A stretch of DNA of 64,000 nucleotides. It comes from JANMDU01 sp031418715 (GTDB taxonomy: Bacteria; Pseudomonadota; Gammaproteobacteria; Burkholderiales; Burkholderiaceae_C). The notes beneath the pieces are model-generated. The model was not told where the DNA came from. It saw nothing but the letters and a program-made list of their open reading frames with translations, and did no database searches. The position numbers were made by a program, and so were the translations under genes. The DNA is taken from contig JANOJL010000045.1 of NCBI GenBank assembly GCA_031418715.1, positions 324,557-388,556 of the forward strand. Direction: 5' to 3'. This document shows, piece by piece, positions 23,647 through 32,792 of the stretch. Numbering within the stretch: position 1 is the first letter of the stretch; the number at the start of each line of letters is the position of its first letter.

Positions 23647-24665
23647 TAATTCAAACGCACACCCTGCGTATCAAACCAATGCAGCGCTTGAGCGTTGGCA
23701 GTCAAGCCAATTTGCTGCCCCGGTTGAAAGCTCAACTCGGGTGAAACGCGCACGGTGAGATGCGTGCCAGCGGCGTCTACATCGATGAACGTATCTGCCC
23801 CAGTGGGCTCAACCAAGGTCACGGTGCCGCGCCAATCAGAGTCGCTCAGCAACGTGATGTGTTCAGGGCGCAGACCGAGTTGCGCAGCGCCTGTGGGCGC
23901 GTGCACGGGCGATTTGGCGGCGGTGATCATGTTCATCGTGGGCGAGCCGATGAAGCTGGCCACGAAGGTGTTGGCGGGGCGCCCATAAATCTCCGCAGGC
24001 GTGCCAAGTTGCTGCACGATCCCGTCTTTCATCACGGCGATACGCGAGCCCAGCGTCATGGCTTCGATTTGATCGTGCGTCACATAGACGCTGGTGATGC
24101 CGCTGACCTGATGCAGCCGCTTGATCTCGGCGCGCATTTCAACGCGAAGCTTGGCATCCAAATTTGACAACGGCTCGTCAAACAAAAACAGTTGCGGCTC
24201 GCGTGCGAGGGCTCGCCCCATGGCCACGCGCTGGCGCTGGCCGCCCGAGAGCTGCGAAGGGCGGCGATCCAGTAAATGCGTGATTTGCAGCATCTCGGCC
24301 ACGCGGGCAATCGTTTTTTCCCGCTGTGGCTTGGGCACTTTGCGCATCTCAAGCCCAAAGCCAATGTTGTCAAACACGCTCATCGTGGGATAAAGCGCAT
24401 AGCTTTGAAACACCATGGCAATATCGCGCTGCGCGGGTGCAACGCCCACGACCGATCGGCTGCCAATGCGCACATCGCCTTCGGTGGGCTCTTCTAAGCC
24501 CGCGATGATGTTGAGCAAGGTCGATTTACCGCAGCCCGAAGGGCCCACCAATATGAGAAATTCACCGGGCGCTACATCAATGTCAATCCGCTTCAACACC
24601 TCGGTTTGTTTACCGGGTTTGCCAAAGCGCTTAACGATGCTTTCAATTTTCAAACCAGAAGCCAT
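23646..24665 (-). CDS. sugar ABC importer, ATP-binding subunit (UgpC/MalK type)
   Basis: 339 residues. Walker A GPSGCGKST (41-49), Q-loop FQSYALYP, signature LSGGQ (139-143), Walker B LFLFDEP (D163-E164), and a C-terminal MalK-like OB/TOBE region (about 240-339). It energises the two permeases encoded immediately upstream (11 nt gap). It is the last gene of the four-gene importer operon. Confidence 0.95.
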   Translation of the reverse strand: MASGLKIESIVKRFGKPGKQTEVLKRIDIDVAPGEFLILVGPSGCGKSTLLNIIAGLEEPTEGDVRIGSRSVVGVAPAQRDIAMVFQSYALYPTMSVFDNIGFGLEMRKVPKPQREKTIARVAEMLQITHLLDRRPSQLSGGQRQRVAMGRALAREPQLFLFDEPLSNLDAKLRVEMRAEIKRLHQVSGITSVYVTHDQIEAMTLGSRIAVMKDGIVQQLGTPAEIYGRPANTFVASFIGSPTMNMITAAKSPVHAPTGAAQLGLRPEHITLLSDSDWRGTVTLVEPTGADTFIDVDAAGTHLTVRVSPELSFQPGQQIGLTANAQALHWFDTQGVRLN

Positions 24666-24676
24666 TGTTTAAACCC

Positions 24677-25531
24677 TCAACCCTTCACTGCGCCAGCCGT
24701 GAGGCCGCGCACAAAATACTGGCCTGCCAGCATGTAAATAATCATTGTGGGCAAGCCTGCAATCATGGCCGCTGCCATGTCCACTTCGTAGGCTTTCACG
24801 CTGCTCGACGTGTTGGCTAAGTTATTCAAACCCACCGTGATCGGCTTGCTGTCCGACCCGCTGAAAGCCACGCCAAACAAAAAATCATTCCAAATGTTGG
24901 TGAACTGCCAAATCAACGTCACCATCAAAATTGGCGTAGAAAGCGGAAAAATCACACGCCAGAAAATCTGCCAAAACCCTGCGCCATCCATCCGCGCTGC
25001 GTTGACCAACTCTTTTGGCACGCTCAAATAATAGTTGCGGAAAAAAAGCGTCGTGCCTGCCATACCCGCAAGCACGTGCACGATCACCAATCCAATGACG
25101 CTTGAAGAAAGCCCCAGCATCCCGAGCACCTGGCTCATCGGCAGCAGCACCACCTGAAACGGCATGAATACACCAAACAGCATGAAACCAAAGAGCAACT
25201 CCGAGCCTCTGAATCTCCAGTGGGAGAGCACATAACCATTGACCGCGCCCCAGGCTGTGGAGAGCAGTACCGCAGGCACCGTCATCATCACCGAGTTCAT
25301 GAAAAACGGTTTCAAGCCATTGCAATCCACGCCCGTACAAGCGCTGCTCCAAGCGGTTTGCCAACTGCTCCAATTCAAGCTCGTGGGAAAGCTGAGCAAG
25401 TTGCCTGAGCGAATCTGCTCTGCATCTTTGAAACTCGTGGCGAGCATCACATACAAAGGCGCAAGAAAAAATAGGGCTGCAAGCAATAGCGCCAGATACA
25501 CCAAAACGCGAGACAAGGCTTTAGCGGTCAT
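24677..25531 (-). CDS. sugar ABC importer, permease (MalG type)
   Basis: 284 residues, six predicted membrane helices. The EAA loop that docks on the ATPase reads VPKELVNAARMDGAGFWQIFWRV in two parts, with the conserved Gly (DGAG). It overlaps the preceding permease gene by 11 nt, so the two are translationally coupled and presumably form a heterodimer. Confidence 0.93.
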   Translation of the reverse strand: MTAKALSRVLVYLALLLAALFFLAPLYVMLATSFKDAEQIRSGNLLSFPTSLNWSSWQTAWSSACTGVDCNGLKPFFMNSVMMTVPAVLLSTAWGAVNGYVLSHWRFRGSELLFGFMLFGVFMPFQVVLLPMSQVLGMLGLSSSVIGLVIVHVLAGMAGTTLFFRNYYLSVPKELVNAARMDGAGFWQIFWRVIFPLSTPILMVTLIWQFTNIWNDFLFGVAFSGSDSKPITVGLNNLANTSSSVKAYEVDMAAAMIAGLPTMIIYMLAGQYFVRGLTAGAVKG

Positions 25532-26402
25532 GTGGCTTGCTCCTCAACTCAGAATACAAGTAGGGCACCACAATCGCAGCTACCGTCATCAGCATCACGG
25601 TGGCACTTGCAGCACCAAGCGCCACTTGCCCCCGGTTAAAGCTCATCGCATACATGAAGGTGGCGGGCACATCGGTGGAATAGCCCGGCCCACCATTGGT
25701 GAGCGACATCACCAAATCAAAACTCTTGATCGCCAAATGCGAAAGCACAAGCACCGTGGAGAAAAATACGGGGCGCAATGTAGGCAAGATGATGCGCCAA
25801 TATATCAGCGGCAAAGAAGCGCCATCAACCTGTGCGGCTTTGATGATGCTGTCGTCAATCCCGCGTAAGCCCGCAAGAAACAATGCCATCGCAAAACCAG
25901 CGCTCTGCCAAATACCAGCGAGCACAATGCAATAAATCGCCGTTTCGGGATTCACCAACCAATCAATCTCAGTGGTGGTGATGCCCCAGTCTTGCAGCAA
26001 TTTTGGCAATCCCAGCGAGGGGTTCAGCATCCATTTCCAGGCTGTGCCAGTGACGATGAAGCTCAGCGCCATCGGATACAAATAGATCGTGCGTAACGCA
26101 CCTTCAGCGCGAATTTTTTGATCGAGAAAAATAGCCAACAAGATGCCGACAACGCAAGAGCCGCCGACATACAAGAAACCAAACACAAACATATTCTTGA
26201 GCGCCACATGCCAGCGCTCCATCGCAAAGAGCTTGGCGTATTGCTCAAGCCCCACAAATTCATCGTAACGCGGCAACATCCGCGAGCCTGTCACGCTCAG
26301 AATGCCATTCCAAATCATGAAGCCATATATAAACGCGAGGCCAAAAATAAAGCCAGGCGCGATCACCAGCTTAGGCAGCCAGTTGTCAGAGGTGCGTTGC
26401 AT
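25521..26402 (-). CDS. sugar ABC importer, permease (MalF type)
   Basis: 293 residues with about six membrane helices; the EAA-type loop is DSIIKAAQVDGASLPLIYWR. The start at MQRTSDNWLPK is preferred to a TTG seven codons upstream, though neither has a strong ribosome-binding site. The region upstream, between this gene and the binding-protein gene, is taken up by a long inverted repeat that could limit read-through from the binding-protein gene. Confidence 0.93.
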   Translation of the reverse strand: MQRTSDNWLPKLVIAPGFIFGLAFIYGFMIWNGILSVTGSRMLPRYDEFVGLEQYAKLFAMERWHVALKNMFVFGFLYVGGSCVVGILLAIFLDQKIRAEGALRTIYLYPMALSFIVTGTAWKWMLNPSLGLPKLLQDWGITTTEIDWLVNPETAIYCIVLAGIWQSAGFAMALFLAGLRGIDDSIIKAAQVDGASLPLIYWRIILPTLRPVFFSTVLVLSHLAIKSFDLVMSLTNGGPGYSTDVPATFMYAMSFNRGQVALGAASATVMLMTVAAIVVPYLYSELRSKPHDR

Positions 26403-26425
26403 AAGTAAAGGGCGCACAAACAACT

Positions 26426-26515
26426 AGAGGAACACGAAAGACACTGAAGTACACGGAAACCACGGAAGTTTTTTCTGTGACTTCCGTGTTGTCTTCGTGC
26501 CTTCCGTGTTCCTCT
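26426..26515. repeat. long imperfect inverted repeat, type IR copy b
   Basis: End arms AGAGGAACAC (26426-26435) and GTGTTCCTCT (26506-26515) are perfect; the interior (CACGGAAG / CTTCCGTG and related) pairs imperfectly. It lies between the binding-protein and permease genes of the importer. Confidence 0.85.
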
Positions 26516-26536
26516 ATTCGTTGCGAGCTAACGAAA

Positions 26537-27787
26537 TTACTTCGTCGCAGCAGCCGTCACCAGCTTTTTCTGCGCATCGGCCACACTCATTTTGTCGTCG
26601 TTCCAGTAAGCGCTGACCATGTCTTTGATCGCGCCTTCTGCGGCTGGCTTGATGGCCATGCCGTGAGCTACTGATGGCACGAGGCCGCCGCTCTTAGCTG
26701 TGGCTACGAAGTCTTTCGCCGAGAGCTTCGCGCAGTCGTCAAACTTGCTCATGTCATGACCCAAACGCACGGGGATGGAGCCCTTGTTTTGGTTGAACAC
26801 TTCTTGGAATTCTTTGGAAAGAATCGCACTGGCCAGATCCGCTTGCGCTTTTTGAGCTGCTGGGTCTTTCAGCTTGAACAAAATGAAGCTGTCCACGTTG
26901 AAGGTGTAGGCGTTGGCTGTGCCGGGAGCAGCTGCGCAGAGGAAGCCTTCACCGGGCTTTTTGCCAGCTGCTGTGAATTCACCTTTCGCCCAATCGCCCA
27001 TGAATTGGAATCCAGCTTTGCCTTGAATGACCATCGCGGTGGTCAAGTTCCAATCGCGCCCTGTGGAAGCGCTATCGGTGTAGCCTTTGAGCTTTTTGAA
27101 AGTCTCCAGCACTTTGGTGGTGGTCGGACTTTGAAGTGCTTTGGGATCGAGTTTGATCAGCGCGTCGTTGTAATATTTCGCACCGCCAATGCCCAGAGCG
27201 ACAGACTCAAACACGGTGAAATCTTGCCAATTTTGACCGCCATGCGCGAGCGCTACTGCGCCTGATTTTTTGATTTTGTCTGCTGCGACGAAGAACTCAT
27301 CCCAGCTCTTTGGCATGCCAGCCACGCCAGCTTTTTTAAGCACATCAGGATTGGCCCACATCCAGTTGACGCGGTGCACGTTTACAGGCGCAGCCACATA
27401 GCTGCCTTTGCTCTTCATCACATCAGCCACGACTTTAGGTAGCAACTCGTCCCACTTCTCGGCCTTGGCCACAGCATCCATGCTAGCCAGCATGCCTTCG
27501 TTGGCCCACTCTTGAATTCCTGGGCCTTTGACCTGAGCGGCGGCCGGCGGGTTGCCAGCCACTGCGCGGCTTTTCAATGCGGTTTGCGCGTTATCACCGC
27601 CGCCACCAGCCACTGCAAAATCTTTCCACTTGTGGCCCTTGGCCTCCATCATTTTCTTCAGCTCAGCCACCGATTTGGCCTCGCCGCCTGAAGTCCAGTA
27701 GTGCAGCACTTCCACTTCACCGGCCTGAACCGCCACCGCGCCTGCAGCTATTGCCACCGCAGCGGCCAATTTTGAGAGTCTTAACAT
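26537..27787 (-). CDS. sugar ABC importer, periplasmic binding protein
   Basis: 416 residues. A clean signal peptide (MLRLSKLAAAVAIAAGAVAVQA, cleavage before GEVEVLHYW) exports it. The family-1 extracellular solute-binding fold is evident (YWTSGGEAKSVAELKKMMEA, AAQVKGPGIQEWA, MGDWAKGEF), most like glucose/mannose binding proteins such as GtsA. GAGGAG precedes the ATG by about eight bases and fixes the start. It heads the operon, and with the hairpin behind it should be the most abundant product, as is normal for binding proteins. Confidence 0.94.
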   Translation of the reverse strand: MLRLSKLAAAVAIAAGAVAVQAGEVEVLHYWTSGGEAKSVAELKKMMEAKGHKWKDFAVAGGGGDNAQTALKSRAVAGNPPAAAQVKGPGIQEWANEGMLASMDAVAKAEKWDELLPKVVADVMKSKGSYVAAPVNVHRVNWMWANPDVLKKAGVAGMPKSWDEFFVAADKIKKSGAVALAHGGQNWQDFTVFESVALGIGGAKYYNDALIKLDPKALQSPTTTKVLETFKKLKGYTDSASTGRDWNLTTAMVIQGKAGFQFMGDWAKGEFTAAGKKPGEGFLCAAAPGTANAYTFNVDSFILFKLKDPAAQKAQADLASAILSKEFQEVFNQNKGSIPVRLGHDMSKFDDCAKLSAKDFVATAKSGGLVPSVAHGMAIKPAAEGAIKDMVSAYWNDDKMSVADAQKKLVTAAATK

Positions 27788-27881
27788 CTTGTGTCTCCTC
27801 GATAGCCAAAGCCTGTGGCAACATGCCCGCTTCAGCAAAGCCCTGTCCGCCCCTTGCGTCCAGTTGCGTTAATTATTCTTT

Positions 27882-27898
27882 AATTTTTATTAAAAATT
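27882..27898. repeat. AT-rich palindrome in the importer/arginase divergent gap
   Basis: AATTTTTATTAAAAATT in the 196-nt gap between the divergent binding-protein and arginase genes; it may be part of an AT-rich promoter zone. A TTGACA at 27956-27961 lies close to the arginase start but lacks a matching -10. Confidence 0.3.
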
Positions 27899-27983
27899 GC
27901 TAGGGTTTTCCCGTTATTCGAAACTGAATGCAAGCAACGGTCTGAATCGTGAGGCTTGACATGCTTGCCGCTACAGTGTCGGC

Positions 27984-28922
27984 ATGAGCAAAACACCTTC
28001 TTTTTCATCCGTCAGCTTGATCGGCGTACCCACCGACATCGGCGCGGGCGCGCGTGGCGCAGGCATGGGGCCCGAGGCGCTTCGTGTGGCAGGTATCCGC
28101 GAGGCGATTGCGCAGTTTGGCTTGAACGTGATCGACACCGGCAATCTCGCAGGCCCCGCCAATCCTTGGCAAGCAGCGACCAACGGTTTTCGTCATCTGC
28201 CAGAGGTAATCGAATGGAATCGCTTGCTGCACGACGCGATGCTCGCACAATTGCAAGCCGGGCATCTGCCCGTCATGCTCGGCGGAGACCATTGCCTAGC
28301 GATTGGCTCGATCAGCGCCGTGGCCAAGCATTGCAAAGCACAGGGCAAGAAGCTGCGCGTGCTGTGGTTTGATGCACATGCTGACTTCAACACCGCAACG
28401 CTCACACCCAGCGGCAATATTCATGGCATGCCCGTGGCCTGCCTCTGCGGCCACGGGCCGCATGAGCTGGTGAGCATTGGCGGTTTCTCAGCACAGCAGC
28501 CCGCGCTGTATCCAAAAGAAATTCGCCAAATCGGTATTCGCAGTGTCGATGCTGGCGAGAAAAAACTCGTCAAAGACATGGGTATCGAGGTCTTTGACAT
28601 GCGCTACATCGACGAAATGGGCATGCGTCACGCGATGGAGCTGGCGCTGGCTGTGATGGATGCCAACACGCATCTGCACGTGAGCCTCGACGTGGATTTT
28701 CTCGACCCCGATATCGCTCCCGGCGTCGGCACCACCGTGCGTGGCGGCCCCACTTACCGCGAGGCGCAACTGTGTATGGAAATGATCGCCGATACCGGCC
28801 GCTTGGCCTCGCTAGACATCGTCGAGCTCAATCCGGCGTTTGATATACGCAACCAAACTGCTGAGCTGGCGGTGGATTTGGTGGAGAGCTTGTTTGGCAA
28901 GAGCACGCTTATGCGCAGCTAG
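27984..28922 (+). CDS. rocF: arginase
   Basis: 312 residues, ureohydrolase fold. The binuclear Mn ligands are visible: GGDHC (His), WFDAHADFNT (Asp-x-His-x-Asp) and SLDVDFLDPD (Asp-x-Asp). DPDIAPGVGTTVRGG matches true arginases (hydrolysing L-arginine to ornithine and urea) more closely than agmatinases. It stands alone on the plus strand; the ATG has only weak upstream complementarity. A TATAACGG element follows the stop. Confidence 0.92.
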   Translation: MSKTPSFSSVSLIGVPTDIGAGARGAGMGPEALRVAGIREAIAQFGLNVIDTGNLAGPANPWQAATNGFRHLPEVIEWNRLLHDAMLAQLQAGHLPVMLGGDHCLAIGSISAVAKHCKAQGKKLRVLWFDAHADFNTATLTPSGNIHGMPVACLCGHGPHELVSIGGFSAQQPALYPKEIRQIGIRSVDAGEKKLVKDMGIEVFDMRYIDEMGMRHAMELALAVMDANTHLHVSLDVDFLDPDIAPGVGTTVRGGPTYREAQLCMEMIADTGRLASLDIVELNPAFDIRNQTAELAVDLVESLFGKSTLMRS

Positions 28923-28932
28923 TCATCTTAGA

Positions 28933-29000
28933 ATTGCTATAAGATAAATAGCAAACTACGTATATTCTATAACGGGTACAGACTGATTTTCTTTAAATTT
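28933..29000 (+). repeat. TATAACGG palindromic element, copy 9 (between rocF and lptE)
   Basis: TTGCTATAAGATAAATAGCA, TTCTATAACGGGTACAGACT and GATTTT tail in the convergent gap. Confidence 0.85.
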
Positions 29001-29008
29001 TTCGATAT

Positions 29009-29548
29009 TTAAAGTACTTTGACCGACGACAGCCTTCGCAGAGCCTGCTGCACGATATCGCTTTGCATGCTGCGATAAATCAGCGCTTCTTCAGATTCCT
29101 TGGCCAACGCACCGCTTTCGTTGAAGCTGATGTCGCGCTGTTGCAAAAGCTCGGTTTCAGGAATCACTTCTTTGCCATCTTTGCCACGCAGCCGGAATTT
29201 GAAGCGCACACGCAACTGAAATTCGCGCACCTGGCCAGACGCATTCACGCCCACCACCGTTTTCTCACGCTGGTCTTGCAGCACTTCCAAAATCACTTGC
29301 GCCGCATCCAGCTCGCGGTTGTCAGAGATCACGCGCACACCACTGGCTTCAAGCGAGCGCTTCAACTCCTGCCCCAAGCTGGAGCTTTCCGCGAAGCCTG
29401 CATACATCACGCTGAATGGCAAATTCGGCGCTTCACGCAATTGGAAACCGCAGGCGGGCAGCAGCGTGGCGCTGGCCGCAGCAGCGCCGTAGCCTGCGAA
29501 GCGTTGAAGCGCGAGGCGGCGAGAGAATGGGGTGGTTTGAACTTGCAT
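29009..29548 (-). CDS. lptE: LPS-assembly lipoprotein LptE
   Basis: 179 residues. Basic N-terminus and lipobox LLPAC with the acylated Cys near residue 33, followed by GFQLREAPNLPF, the conserved start of mature LptE/RlpB. It plugs the LptD barrel in the outer membrane during LPS insertion. The ATG overlaps the leuS stop by one base, the standard leuS-lptE pair; holA, often next, is not present here, and the convergent arginase gene follows instead. Confidence 0.94.
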   Translation of the reverse strand: MQVQTTPFSRRLALQRFAGYGAAAASATLLPACGFQLREAPNLPFSVMYAGFAESSSLGQELKRSLEASGVRVISDNRELDAAQVILEVLQDQREKTVVGVNASGQVREFQLRVRFKFRLRGKDGKEVIPETELLQQRDISFNESGALAKESEEALIYRSMQSDIVQQALRRLSSVKVL

Positions 29549-32328
29549 CAGATGACAATGTTAACCAATCGACCCGGCACGACGATGATTTTCTTCGGCA
29601 GCGCACCAGCCGCTGCTTTTACAAAGGCATCGCTGGCCAGAGCCGCCGCTTCAATCTCTTCCTTGCTCGCGCCCGAGGGGACTAGCAAAGAGCCGCGCAG
29701 CTTGCCGCCCACTTGCAGCATCAACTCGATCTCGTCTTGCACCAAAGCCGCCTCAGCCACCTTGGGCCAAGCGGTATCGAGAAGATCACCATGCACACCG
29801 GCATAGCCCAAGCCTTGCCACAGCGCATGCGACAAATGCGGCGAAGCCGGGTAGAGCACGCGCAGCAAAATACCAAAGCCTTCAAACACCGCCAACATGT
29901 CGCTGTTACCCGCCACTTGCGTGCCGTCACCTGCCTTGAAGCCTTCTAAAGCATTGAGCAATTTCATCGCGCCAGAGACCACCGTGTTGTACTGCATGCG
30001 CTCGTAGTCGTAGTTGATTTGTTTCAACACGGTGTGAATTTCTAAGCGAAGCACCTTGGCCTGCTTGCTCAAATTTTTCGAATCAAATGCACCTTCAGCC
30101 CTTATAAAACCTGCGCTGGGCGCTATAGAAATAAGAGTGTGCAGCTTGCTACCTAAGCCCCAGACGCGCTTCAAGAAGCGGTAGCTGCCCTCTACCGCGC
30201 CATCGTTCCACTCCAGAGTGGCCTCGGGCGGGGCGGTGAACATGGTGTAGAGGCGGGCGGTGTCCGCGCCGTATTTGTCGATCAGCTCTTGCGGATCGAT
30301 GCCGTTGTTTTTGCTCTTGCTCATCGTGCCTACGCCTTCGTAGGTGATGGCCGTGCCAGCGGGCAGCGGCTCACCTGCGTAATCCACAGCATGCTTCAAT
30401 TTTGCGCCGATGATCTTGCCGGCCTCATCATGCACATGCTCCACATCGTGCGGCCAGAAATACTCCTTACCGCCTTTCTCGTTTTTGCGCGAGTAGATAT
30501 GGTTAAGCACCATGCCTTGGCACAGCAGCTTGGTGAAGGGCTCATCCATGCGCACCAAATCCATATCGCGCATGACCTTCGTCCAGAAGCGGGCGTAAAG
30601 CAAATGCAAGATGGCGTGCTCAATACCGCCAATGTACTGATCCATGCCTGCGCCGTCTGCACCGCCTTGCTTTGGCATCCAGTAATCCACCGCATCATTG
30701 GTCATCACCGCGCTGTCTTTTTGATCTTGCTGCGGCAAGCAATAGCGGATGAAATACCAAGATGAATCCACGAAGGTGTCCATCGTGTCGGTCTCGCGGC
30801 GCGCATCTTGGCCGCAAATCGGGCACACCGCGCCTTTGTGAAAACCTTCGTGTTTGTGCAGCGGATTGCCCGAGCCATCAGGGATGCAATCTTCGGGCAA
30901 GCGCACGGGCAATTGCGACAGCGGCACAGGCTGTGCGCCATGCTCTGGGCAATGCACGATCGGAATCGGCGTACCCCAGTAGCGCTGGCGGCTGATGCCC
31001 CAATCGCGCAAACGCCAAGTGGTTTTTTTCTCGCCGAGGTTTTTGGCAGCGAGTTCAGCGGCGACAGCATCGACGCAAGCTTTGAATTTCAAGCCATCGT
31101 ATTTGCCGGAATTGACTGCTGTGCCTTCGCCTTTTTCGGCGTAATGCTCTTGCCAGGCGTCGGTTGAAAAGGATTGCCCGGCCACTTGCACGACCTGCTT
31201 GATACCCAAGTTGTATTTCTTCGCAAACGCAAAATCTCGCTCATCATGCGCAGGCACGCCCATCACCGCGCCATCGCCATAGCTCATGAGCACATAGTTG
31301 CCCACCCACACTTCGATTTGTTCGCCAGTAAGTGGATGCGAAACAAACAAACCAGTAGCCACGCCTTCTTTTTCCTTCACCGCCAGCTCGGCCTCAGTCG
31401 TGCCGCCCGCCTTAAGTGCTTCTATTTTTATAGCAAGCTCGCTAGATAATTCGCCGGCTCTCACCGCAATGGGATGCTCAGGCGCAACGGCCACAAAGGT
31501 CACGCCCATGATCGTATCAGCGCGTGTGGTGAAGACGTACATCTTGCCGTCTTGAATCAACTTGCCCTGCGCATCTTTAATCTCATGCGGAAACGCAAAG
31601 CGCACACCCTCAGATTTACCGAGCCAATTTTCCTGCATCAGGCGCACTTTGTCGGGCCAGCCGGTGAGTGTGGCGTTTGGGTTACCGATCTGCACATGAT
31701 CGAGCAGTTCTTGCGCATAGTCGGTGATCTTGAGGTAGTAGCCCGGAATCTCGCGCTTCTCGACCGTTGCACCTGTGCGCCAGCCTTTGCCGTCAATCAC
31801 TTGTTCATTGGCCAACACAGTTTGGTCAACCGGATCCCAATTGACGATTTGCGTTTTGCGGTAAGCAATGCCCTTTTCCAGCATCTTCAAAAATAGCCAC
31901 TGATTCCACTTGTAGTAACTCGGGTCACAAGCGGTCATCTCGCGGCTCCAGTCAATCGCCAAACCCATCGCCTTCATCTGGCGCTTCATGTAATCAATGT
32001 TCTCGTACGTCCACTTCGCAGGCGGCACTTTGTTTTTCATCGCCGCGTTTTCTGCCGGCAGACCAAACGCATCCCAGCCCATCGGCATGAGCACGTTGTA
32101 GCCCTTCATACGCAGCTGGCGCGTGAGCATGTCGTTGATGGTGTAGTTGCGCACATGGCCCATGTGCAGCTTGCCGCTTGGGTAGGGCAGCATCGAGCAG
32201 GCATAGTATTTGGGCTTTAAATTGCCTTGGGCATCCTTGGCGTGTTCATGCACGCGGTAAGCATCGGTTGCGTTCCAGTGGTCTTGTGCGGCTTTTTCAA
32301 GCGCTGTGTGATCGTATTTGTCTTGCAT
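29548..32328 (-). CDS. leuS: leucyl-tRNA synthetase
   Basis: 926 residues, somewhat long for a bacterial LeuRS. HIGH motif is HMGH (55-58) and KMSKS is TMSKSKNNG; the editing domain lies between them, and the zinc site is CPICG. It charges tRNA-Leu. The extra length includes a segment after KRVWGLGSKLHTL reading ISIAPSAGFIRAEG, encoded by a TATAACGG-type element in the anticodon-binding region, and possibly a second short repeat-derived stretch (SSELAIKIEALK) in the editing domain. It is upstream of and coupled to lptE. Confidence 0.97.
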   Translation of the reverse strand: MQDKYDHTALEKAAQDHWNATDAYRVHEHAKDAQGNLKPKYYACSMLPYPSGKLHMGHVRNYTINDMLTRQLRMKGYNVLMPMGWDAFGLPAENAAMKNKVPPAKWTYENIDYMKRQMKAMGLAIDWSREMTACDPSYYKWNQWLFLKMLEKGIAYRKTQIVNWDPVDQTVLANEQVIDGKGWRTGATVEKREIPGYYLKITDYAQELLDHVQIGNPNATLTGWPDKVRLMQENWLGKSEGVRFAFPHEIKDAQGKLIQDGKMYVFTTRADTIMGVTFVAVAPEHPIAVRAGELSSELAIKIEALKAGGTTEAELAVKEKEGVATGLFVSHPLTGEQIEVWVGNYVLMSYGDGAVMGVPAHDERDFAFAKKYNLGIKQVVQVAGQSFSTDAWQEHYAEKGEGTAVNSGKYDGLKFKACVDAVAAELAAKNLGEKKTTWRLRDWGISRQRYWGTPIPIVHCPEHGAQPVPLSQLPVRLPEDCIPDGSGNPLHKHEGFHKGAVCPICGQDARRETDTMDTFVDSSWYFIRYCLPQQDQKDSAVMTNDAVDYWMPKQGGADGAGMDQYIGGIEHAILHLLYARFWTKVMRDMDLVRMDEPFTKLLCQGMVLNHIYSRKNEKGGKEYFWPHDVEHVHDEAGKIIGAKLKHAVDYAGEPLPAGTAITYEGVGTMSKSKNNGIDPQELIDKYGADTARLYTMFTAPPEATLEWNDGAVEGSYRFLKRVWGLGSKLHTLISIAPSAGFIRAEGAFDSKNLSKQAKVLRLEIHTVLKQINYDYERMQYNTVVSGAMKLLNALEGFKAGDGTQVAGNSDMLAVFEGFGILLRVLYPASPHLSHALWQGLGYAGVHGDLLDTAWPKVAEAALVQDEIELMLQVGGKLRGSLLVPSGASKEEIEAAALASDAFVKAAAGALPKKIIVVPGRLVNIVI
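30089..30137 (-). repeat. TATAACGG palindromic element, copy 10 (inside leuS)
   Basis: TTCAGCCCTTATAAAACCTG then GCGCTATAGAAATAAGAG; diverged but collinear with the reverse-orientation consensus. Confidence 0.6.
31417..31438. repeat. palindrome remnant of the element (inside leuS)
   Basis: GTGCTTCTATTTTTATAGCA resembles only the palindromic arm; there is no TATAACGG core. Confidence 0.3.
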
Positions 32329-32357
32329 ACCCCGATTTTACGGGGCTGCGCTTGCCT

Positions 32358-32789
32358 TCAAGGCTTTGCTGGGGGCGCTTGTGGGTTTGCCACAAAACCA
32401 ATGCGGGTGAGGCCGGCTTTTTGTGCGATGCCGATCACCTCTATCACTTTGCCATAGGGCACAGTCTCGTCGCTGCGCAGTTGCACTTCGGTGTCTTTGT
32501 TGGCTTCTGCGGTTTTTCTCAGACTGTCGGCCAGCGCAGGCAGTTCAATTGCTTGGTCACCCAAGAAGATTTTGGCGGATTTGTCGATCACAACGGTGAC
32601 GAATTTAGGCGCTTCGGTGGGCTTGGCGGCTTCGCTGCTGGGCAGATCGAGCTTGATCGAGCTGGCTAGCAAGGGCGCGGTGATGATGAAGATCACCAAC
32701 AGCACGAGCATCACATCCACCAGCGGCGTGACATTGATCTCGCTCATGGGCTGGCTTCCCTTGGTTCGCTCGAGTTTACCGAAGCTCAT
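32358..32789 (-). CDS. exbD: ExbD/TolR-family proton-channel subunit
   Basis: 143 residues. A single N-terminal membrane helix (about 22-42) contains the critical aspartate in LVDVMLVLLVIFII; the rest is a periplasmic domain. With the ExbB-like protein it forms a proton-driven motor for TonB (or TolA). No tonB, tolA or pal is nearby, so Exb and Tol cannot be told apart by context. Its start is 3 nt after the exbB stop. Confidence 0.9.
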   Translation of the reverse strand: MSFGKLERTKGSQPMSEINVTPLVDVMLVLLVIFIITAPLLASSIKLDLPSSEAAKPTEAPKFVTVVIDKSAKIFLGDQAIELPALADSLRKTAEANKDTEVQLRSDETVPYGKVIEVIGIAQKAGLTRIGFVANPQAPPAKP

Positions 32790-32792
32790 GGC

